This document shows, piece by piece, positions 12,539 to 16,937 of a stretch of 16,937 nucleotides of DNA (the stretch's first letter is position 1; every line of letters starts with the position of its first letter). The notes under the pieces were generated by a model. The model was not told where the DNA came from. It worked only from the letters and a program-made list of their open reading frames with translations, and ran no database searches. The translations under genes and the position numbers were made by a program. Source of the DNA: JAYFRC01 sp034926415 (GTDB lineage Bacteria; Bacillota; Clostridia; Oscillospirales; Oscillospiraceae); NCBI GenBank assembly GCA_034926415.1, contig JAYFRC010000079.1:1-16937 (forward strand). Reading direction: 5' to 3'.

Positions 12539-13700
12539 TTTTGTCCTCCCTGTCGTTTTCAATCCTCAGCTTTCTCGCCTGTTCGGCATACAGCTGCGCT
12601 CTGGCGTCCTCAACCTCGTCCTGAAGATTGATATCGTCCCACGTTATTTTTACTCCGCATCCGTATCCCCGCATTGCCAGCCACATGCGGCATATCTTTT
12701 CAAGAACGGGCGTCAGGGTGCGCCTTATCGCTGTCATCTCGCTCGTAAGCATGTCTGCCTGCTGCGAGCTCATCCTCTCGGTCGACGACCAGTTGAGCCC
12801 CAGCATAAACGGCGGAATTCCCGTCCGCGCTATCATCTGCTCAAGTATCTGCCGTACCGGCACCTCGCTGTCGAGTATCTGATTGTCTGCTCCTATGACT
12901 TTTATTTCGACGTCGCCCACGGCCACGAAGTCGCGCACGGCTCCCGTTTTGGTGCTCTGCATGGCCTTCGACCATTCCTCGGCTATCTGCCGGCTGCGTT
13001 CCCTGGCGTTCACCTGCCCGTCATCATTTGGCTTATATACCACCGCAAAACGCACGTTGCCCATGCGCTCCCAGTTACTTCCCATAGCGCTGTAAATTTT
13101 TACGAGTATGTCCGCAAGAAACGGCATATTTCTGAGCATCGAGACGCCGTACGGGCTGTCCGCCTCCGGATTGAACGGTGTGAACAAAATCAGATTCTGA
13201 TAAGGGAGCGGTCGTATCATTCCGCTTTTGTCCGTACCGCAAATCGTGAACTCCAGCGGCGAAACGCCCTCCCTTATTTCGATGTCCTCGGCCCTTCCGC
13301 AAAGCAGAGCCGCTATATCGCTTCTGTCACGGCTCGGGACTATCTCGCCCACAGCGTAGCCGCAGGTTATCATAGAATCGAGATAAGCCTCCAAAAACGC
13401 GTTTATCCCCACCTGGTTCCTGCCCACCGGAACCGTGCGCAAAAACTCCCTGAGCTGCCTCTCCGCTCCTGCGTCGGAGCATTTTACATCCACTCCTCCG
13501 ACGAGCCTTATTATCTTTCCTATAGCCGCGTCCACAAGCGGAACCGACTCGCGCACGGCTCTGTAAAGCCGTATTTCCCCGCTTCTCGGCGGAGTAAAGG
13601 CCGCGAGCGAGGAAAGCGGAAATCTTGTTCCGTCGCGAAGCTGGGCCGCGGCGGCCGCCTCCGTATTTTCCTTTTTCTTCCACATTCCCATCAGATTCAT
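12525..13700 (-). CDS. Portal protein
   Basis: This 391-aa subunit of the dodecameric DNA gate follows TerL. Portal-like segments are LYRAVRESVPLVDAAIGKII with LVGG (first helices), NAFLEAYLDSMITCGYAVGE (long helix with Y.Y.E), PYQNLILFTPFNPEADSPYG and VSMLRNMPFLADILVKIY (the wing and stem region). RTGIPPFMLGLNWSSTERMS, then TSEMTAIRRTLTPVLEKICR follow (the S.AD...E...T......L motif seen in many Gram-positive portals), and the C-terminus is charged. The family looks like the PBSX XkdE/clostridial portal type. The ATG overlaps the TerL stop (ATGA) and GGAG lies close before it, so coupling is likely. No frameshift is seen. A minor head (gp7-like) protein, common next in other phages, is absent. 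Confidence 0.92.
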   Translation of the reverse strand: MNLMGMWKKKENTEAAAAAQLRDGTRFPLSSLAAFTPPRSGEIRLYRAVRESVPLVDAAIGKIIRLVGGVDVKCSDAGAERQLREFLRTVPVGRNQVGINAFLEAYLDSMITCGYAVGEIVPSRDRSDIAALLCGRAEDIEIREGVSPLEFTICGTDKSGMIRPLPYQNLILFTPFNPEADSPYGVSMLRNMPFLADILVKIYSAMGSNWERMGNVRFAVVYKPNDDGQVNARERSRQIAEEWSKAMQSTKTGAVRDFVAVGDVEIKVIGADNQILDSEVPVRQILEQMIARTGIPPFMLGLNWSSTERMSSQQADMLTSEMTAIRRTLTPVLEKICRMWLAMRGYGCGVKITWDDINLQDEVEDARAQLYAEQARKLRIENDREDKNGDF

Positions 13701-14953
13701 ATTCTCCTTTCGACAGATCCCGCAAAGAAAGTGTCGCTGCTTTCCCTGGCCAGGCTCATCACAAAATATCTCATGTCGTCCATAGCGTGATCGTTTTCTT
13801 TTTTGGGCGCGTCGCGGCCCGCGCTCTTTTCGTCCCAGCAGTAGAGCTCCATCTCTCTAAGGCAGTCCTCGCAGTTTTCACATATTACAAGCTTCCGGCT
13901 CTTCAGCATATCCGCCGTAACGCGTATCCCCGAAAGCACGTCGTTGTCGGCTTTTTCAACGTTGTATCCCTCGCGCGACAGCGCCTGTATAAAGCTCGCC
14001 GCCGACGGATCCGCGACCACCTTTTCAATTTTTCTTTTATCTGTAAATTTCTGGAAATCACTTACATATTCTTTGTCCGTTTTCTGCCGCCCCTCGGCGC
14101 GCGAATTGTAATAGTATTCATCTGTCCTGTACCACGTCCCGTTCTTTTTCCCCCACAGTCCGAACGACGCCGGATTTGCCGTACCGTAATCGACCGACAC
14201 CACCCATTGCTCAAAGCCGTTCTCCGGCGCCTTTTCCGCGAATTCCTCCCTGTTGTAAAAATCGTAGACGAGTCCCTGCGCCTGCGTCCACTCACCAAGG
14301 ACGAAGCGCCGGTAAAATGTTCCTGTGTATGAATTCCTGTACCGCGCTTTTATGCGCGGCGAAAGGCTAGGATTGTCGTCCATCGTGAAGTGCAGATAAA
14401 GGGCATTGCGTTCCTTCGCGCGCAGTATCCATTCGCGGTAAAACCAATGCTGCGGGCCCTCCGGGTTGCAGTTAAACCACAGCTTGCTTCCGTTTACGCT
14501 GCATCGCGCGCAGGCCTGCTCCACAAACGATCGAGGCATCAGCGCCGCTTCGTCGAGCAGCACTCCCGCAAACGTCGCTCCCTGTATCAGCGCCGAGCTT
14601 TTTTCGTCGTAGCCTCCGAACAGATAAAAGATGTTTTCTCTTTTTCCAAGCCTTATGTCTATTCTGTTTTGCGCCTGCTTTTCGTCGCACCTGAATCCGA
14701 GCTCGGAAAGCGAACGCAGAAGCTCCGTCACAACGTTGCGTTTCAAAGCTTTTACGCTTTTTCCGCAGAACGCGAATTGAGTTTTGTCAAAATTCATCAT
14801 CGCCCAACAGACAAAGCTGAGGCTCATGCTCAGCGTTTTTCCGCTTCGCACAGCTCCGTCGCATATTATCGCGTCGCACTCCGAGTCGCGGCCACCGCTT
14901 CTCCACCACGTCATCACTCGCTTTTGCTTTGGGGAAAAACTCCGGATATTCAC
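13697..14953 (-). CDS. Terminase large subunit
   Basis: This is a 418-aa packaging motor. The ATPase has Walker A GAVRSGKT (33-40), Walker B VLLDEA (131-136) and the coupling motif FNCNPEGP (160-167). The RNase H-like nuclease has DYGTAN (D255), VVADPSAASF (D315) and AMDDMRY (D392/D393). All catalytic acids expected for a Terminase_6-type protein are present, so packaging could be functional. Length is normal. The GTG start at 14953 overlaps the TerS stop (GTGA). Its preserved motor distinguishes this cassette from tail-only bacteriocins such as diffocins, which have no terminase. Confidence 0.96.
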   Translation of the reverse strand: MNIRSFSPKQKRVMTWWRSGGRDSECDAIICDGAVRSGKTLSMSLSFVCWAMMNFDKTQFAFCGKSVKALKRNVVTELLRSLSELGFRCDEKQAQNRIDIRLGKRENIFYLFGGYDEKSSALIQGATFAGVLLDEAALMPRSFVEQACARCSVNGSKLWFNCNPEGPQHWFYREWILRAKERNALYLHFTMDDNPSLSPRIKARYRNSYTGTFYRRFVLGEWTQAQGLVYDFYNREEFAEKAPENGFEQWVVSVDYGTANPASFGLWGKKNGTWYRTDEYYYNSRAEGRQKTDKEYVSDFQKFTDKRKIEKVVADPSAASFIQALSREGYNVEKADNDVLSGIRVTADMLKSRKLVICENCEDCLREMELYCWDEKSAGRDAPKKENDHAMDDMRYFVMSLARESSDTFFAGSVERRI

Positions 14954-15396
14954 TCTTTCGCTCCCTCCATAGCGCCGAAAAGCTCTTCAAGCGCCGAGCC
15001 TTCCCTCTCCCCGCCGAGCAGTGCGTAAAGGGTTTCAAGCGCTTTTATCCTGTCCGCGAACTTGACCTCAGCGCCCTTTTCTCCGACCTTGAATTCGGAC
15101 ACCTCGGAAAGGTCGAGCGTGTCTATTTCCTCGGCATCGCACTTCATCAGCGCGAGCTTTACTCCGTCGTTGGCTCTTCCGAACGCGAGCTGACATAGCC
15201 TGCGTATCACGTCCTCGCGGCATATCTCGTGCGACGCCGCTTTCCGCGCCTCCGCTATTCTCTCGCGCACTCCCTTCTGCGCAAGCAGCGCAAACCCCTC
15301 CGCGCAGCCGCTCTCCTTCGCGGCGCGCTCCGCGTCCATGCATCGAAGATAGGCGCGGCAGAACAGATCGCGTCTGTCGGTTTTCTTTTCGTTCAT
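14950..15396 (-). CDS. Terminase small subunit (tentative)
   Basis: This 148-aa protein is encoded directly before TerL. The N-terminus has a helix-turn-helix-like layout (DRRDLFCRAYLRCMDAERAA, then KESGCAEGFALLAQKGVRE with RIAEARKA), which matches the Y....N...AA...AG(Y/C)...A...G..L......V...I pattern of Gram-positive TerS (Terminase_2). The C-terminal half is acidic and helical and would form the ring. It would choose the DNA substrate for packaging. The ATG at 15396 has AGAGAGG at 7 bases. A TTG at 15414 lies on the other side of that site and is rejected. It is the first gene of the cassette. Confidence 0.85.
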   Translation of the reverse strand: MNEKKTDRRDLFCRAYLRCMDAERAAKESGCAEGFALLAQKGVRERIAEARKAASHEICREDVIRRLCQLAFGRANDGVKLALMKCDAEEIDTLDLSEVSEFKVGEKGAEVKFADRIKALETLYALLGGEREGSALEELFGAMEGAKE

Positions 15397-15433
15397 TTCA
15401 AAACCTCTCTTCAATCAAAGTTTTGAAAACAAA

Positions 15434-15461
15434 AAAAGTTGTACGTTTCCGTACAACTTTT
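15434..15461 (-). terminator. Intrinsic terminator after lepB; possible late-operon leader hairpin
   Basis: On the minus strand AAAAGTTGTACG, loop GAAA and CGTACAACTTTT form a 12-bp stem with a GNRA tetraloop, continued by a run of seven T in total. It lies about 100 bases past the lepB stop and 38 bases before the TerS start, so it separates the two units unless antitermination occurs. Confidence 0.9.
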
Positions 15462-15468
15462 AATGAAA

Positions 15469-15497
15469 ATTTTATTTAATTAATTTTGGCAGTACAA
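15469..15497 (-). promoter_or_regulatory. Candidate late-operon promoter upstream of the hairpin
   Basis: Minus strand TTGTAC (-35, 15492-15497), 17 bases, TAAAAT (-10, 15469-15474). The -10 matches 5 of 6 consensus positions but the -35 only 3 of 6. Its predicted start would fall next to the terminator hairpin. No better promoter is seen between lepB and TerS, so this is tentative. Confidence 0.35.
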
Positions 15498-15564
15498 ATT
15501 AGATCTTCGCTTTCCTCTCAGGGTAAGGCGGCGAAACCCCCTGACGAGGCGTCTCGCTTCACCG

Positions 15565-16170
15565 TCACGCGACGACGAATACTCCCCTGCGGCTGCACGA
15601 CGGAAGAACCGCTATGTCCACAAGCGCCTTGGACTGAATACTCGACACCTCTACATACGGATTGCTCCAGAATCTGCTGTCGTAGGAATCGGTGCGGTTG
15701 TCGCCCATTACGAAAACGCATCCGTCAGGTACTTCGAACGTGTCGTCGTTGTTTTGCGGCCATGTGCTTCCCTCAGTCCCCGGAAGATAACTCTCATCAA
15801 GCTGCTCTCCGTTCACATATACGTATCCGTCCTGGAAATAAACGGTGTCTCCGGGAAGTCCTATAACGCGCTTGACGAGTACCTTTCCGAGCTCCTCGCT
15901 TTTGAACATTATAATGTCGCCGCGCTCAGGAGTCGGGTCGCTCATAAGGTATTCGAGCCTGTATCCGAAAAACAGCGAATTTGTCGGAAGCGTTGTCTCC
16001 ATCGAACCTGATGGCACGTATGCCAGCGAGAAAATCACTTTTAAAAGGATAAACACTATCACGACAGGTATGATAAGATATCCGAAGTTGCTCCAGAACT
16101 TTTTCAGTATCGACGCCTGCGCGCTCTGAGTCACGTCGTCCTCGCGCGGCATATCGTTTCTTTCATCCAT
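15565..16170 (-). CDS. lepB: Signal peptidase I
   Basis: This 201-aa membrane protease cleaves signal peptides of exported proteins. A cytoplasmic N-terminus (about 1-30) precedes one membrane helix (31-50, YLIIPVVIVFILLKVIFSLA). PSGSMETTL gives the catalytic Ser (S56) and VKRVIGLPGDTV the catalytic Lys (K100). VMGDNRTDSYDSR (GDN at about 156-158) is the conserved box E. The length is typical of the single-helix Gram-positive type. The start at 16170 is chosen because GAGGT stands 7 bases before it. A start at 16281 would read through the promoter and hairpin. A strong promoter lies upstream and a terminator downstream, so it is probably monocistronic. It marks the host flank of the phage-like cassette. 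Confidence 0.95.
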   Translation of the reverse strand: MDERNDMPREDDVTQSAQASILKKFWSNFGYLIIPVVIVFILLKVIFSLAYVPSGSMETTLPTNSLFFGYRLEYLMSDPTPERGDIIMFKSEELGKVLVKRVIGLPGDTVYFQDGYVYVNGEQLDESYLPGTEGSTWPQNNDDTFEVPDGCVFVMGDNRTDSYDSRFWSNPYVEVSSIQSKALVDIAVLPSCSRRGVFVVA

Positions 16171-16195
16171 CGTTTGTACCTCATAAAAAATAAAT

Positions 16196-16220
16196 GCATC
16201 GCGGGACGGACCCGCAATGC
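16196..16220 (-). terminator. Hairpin with U-tract in the lepB leader
   Basis: Minus strand GCATTGCGGG and CCCGCGATGC form a 10-bp stem with one G-U pair around TCCGT, followed by ATTTATTTTTT just before the lepB ribosome-binding site. It can end read-through from the aldo/keto reductase gene. The predicted lepB start falls at its 5' arm, so it may also act as a leader hairpin. Confidence 0.65.
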
Positions 16221-16224
16221 ACTT

Positions 16225-16253
16225 ATTATAATGCCTGCCGGACAAATCCGCAA
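16225..16253 (-). promoter_or_regulatory. lepB promoter
   Basis: Minus strand TTGCGG (16248-16253), exactly 17 bases, and a perfect TATAAT (16225-16230). Transcription would start near 16218, about 48 bases before the lepB ATG. Confidence 0.8.
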
Positions 16254-16291
16254 GCCCGGGTCTCAAACGCGGCCTGTCCACGCGGAAAACG

Positions 16292-16937
16292 TCAGTTCTT
16301 GTCCTCCAGCCTCTCGGCTACAAGCTTCATAAGCTCCGGCACCTTAAGGTGCTGTGGACACATCCTCTCGCACTGACCGCAGTTTATGCAGTCCCCGGCC
16401 TTTCCGAATTTACGCGTGAAATTGTCGTAATAGGTCGTCTGGGTTGAAAAGCCCTTGTTAAGCGCCAGAATGTCGGCGTTGTAAAGGGCGAAGTATTCCG
16501 GTATAGGTATGTTCTTTGGGCAGCCCTCAGTGCAGTATCGACAAGCTGTGCAGGGTATCGCGACAGAAGCGTGTATTATCTCCGCCGCCTTGACAACAGC
16601 ATCTTTCTCTGCTTCGCCGAGCGGCTTGAAGTCCTCCATATATCCGATGTTATCCCTGAGCTGCTCCATATCCGACATTCCGCTGAGTACGGTCATAACA
16701 CCGTCGAGCCCGGCGGCAAAGCGCACTGCCCACGACGCCGCTGACATTTCCGGGTCTATTCCGCGAAACAGGCTTTCAGCCTTTTCCGGCACCCTTGCTA
16801 GCGTTCCGCCCTTAACTGGTTCCATTACGACAACGTTCTTTCCGTGTTTTCTTACGATCTCCCAGCATTTTTTCGACTGGATATTTTTGTCGTTCCAGTC
16901 TAGATAATTTATCTGAAGCTGGACAAAATCGACCTCG
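16292..16937 (-). CDS. Aldo/keto reductase with ferredoxin-like C-terminus, partial
   Basis: This is the last 214 residues of a larger protein whose start lies beyond the right edge (frame open to the last codon). The first part (DFVQLQINYLDWNDKNIQSK, then HGKNVVVMEPVKGGTLARVP and WAVRFAAGLDGVMTVLSGMS) is the C-terminal half of an aldo/keto reductase barrel, with the late NADPH-binding region. It continues into two 4Fe-4S motifs, CTACRYCTEGCPKNIPIPEY and CINCGQCERMCP. Such fused enzymes are common in anaerobic Clostridia and thought to move electrons between an iron-sulphur cluster and a carbonyl substrate, but the substrate is unknown. No internal stop or shift is seen. Its stop is 122 bases from the lepB start and a hairpin in between may end its transcript. 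Confidence 0.94.
   Translation of the reverse strand, partial: EVDFVQLQINYLDWNDKNIQSKKCWEIVRKHGKNVVVMEPVKGGTLARVPEKAESLFRGIDPEMSAASWAVRFAAGLDGVMTVLSGMSDMEQLRDNIGYMEDFKPLGEAEKDAVVKAAEIIHASVAIPCTACRYCTEGCPKNIPIPEYFALYNADILALNKGFSTQTTYYDNFTRKFGKAGDCINCGQCERMCPQHLKVPELMKLVAERLEDKN

Larger units (their letters stand above)
15420..15560. repeat. Possible interspersed intergenic repeat element
   Basis: The segment between lepB and TerS contains a terminator hairpin, an AT-rich stretch (TTAATTAA) and a small TCAGGG/CCCTGA dyad (15518-15523 and 15539-15544). Translated on the minus strand, two pieces read GGFAALP and EDLICTAKIN. From memory, strings like these recur as spurious C-terminal tails of predicted proteins in gut Clostridia, which would mark a dispersed repeat. 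I cannot verify this by search. Confidence 0.3.

Noticed and set aside
12510..13790. A 426-codon plus-strand open frame antisense to the portal gene
   Set aside because: It lies opposite an unambiguous portal gene, its protein is His/Arg/Ser-rich without any family pattern, and it has no promoter or ribosome-binding site. It is a by-product of GC-rich codon bias.
15565..15640. Possible frameshift at the lepB C-terminus
   Set aside because: The last residues (SCSRRGVFVVA) looked odd, but box E and the total length are normal, and the other frames give nothing better, so the gene is taken as intact.
1..16937. CRISPR arrays, rRNA, tRNA or insertion sequences
   Set aside because: No regularly spaced repeats, no tRNA-like cloverleaf with TTCGA-type arms, no rRNA motifs and no transposase were seen on either strand.

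Overview
The window comes from a flagellated bacterium, most likely a member of the Bacillota class Clostridia (gut Oscillospirales- or Christensenellales-like). This rests on strong Shine-Dalgarno sites with some GTG and TTG starts, an aldo/keto reductase with a ferredoxin-like tail, a zf-trcl-type zinc-ribbon protein, and PBSX/XkdF-type phage proteins known mainly from Clostridia and Bacilli. The host genes are the end of a chemotaxis receptor (1-291, +), a remnant of an HD-GYP protein (331-477, +), a zinc-ribbon protein (774-1049, -), signal peptidase I (15565-16170, -) and the end of an aldo/keto reductase (16292-16937, -).

Between them (1198-15396, minus strand, read right to left) lies a compact myovirus-like structural cassette of about 14.2 kb with no visibly broken gene. 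Its order is TerS, TerL, portal, maturation protease (with a possible built-in scaffold), HK97-fold capsid, head-tail connectors, tail terminator candidate, sheath, tube, tail chaperones, a 158-aa protein of unknown function, LysM protein, hub, spike, gp25-like wedge, baseplate J, YmfQ/gpI-like wedge, then a membrane protein, an amidase endolysin and a holin-like protein. Most head and tail genes overlap by GTGA/ATGA or sit within a few bases of each other, so they look like one translationally coupled operon. No integrase, repressor, replication gene or attachment site is visible, and no tail fibre is recognised. No normal-sized tape measure is present where one should be. This makes the cassette a candidate gene transfer agent, domesticated particle or defective prophage.

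The best-supported regulatory element is a programmed -1 ribosomal frameshift site at 7532-7580. It has an A AAA AAA slippery heptamer in frame, a 7-nt spacer and a bulged 11-bp stem. It would fuse the two tail chaperone frames into a 214-aa protein whose extension carries a four-cysteine zinc-knuckle-like motif. At 2519-2882, where tail-fibre genes would normally be, an independent transcription unit runs on the opposite strand: a strong promoter with an inverted repeat around its -35, a 72-aa two-helix membrane protein with a poly-Asp tail, and a strong terminator. That is the textbook layout of a phage moron.

The lepB-TerS intergenic region holds a terminator hairpin with a candidate late-operon promoter just upstream of it. 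The hairpin could therefore act as an attenuator in the late-operon leader. The whole segment resembles an interspersed intergenic repeat.
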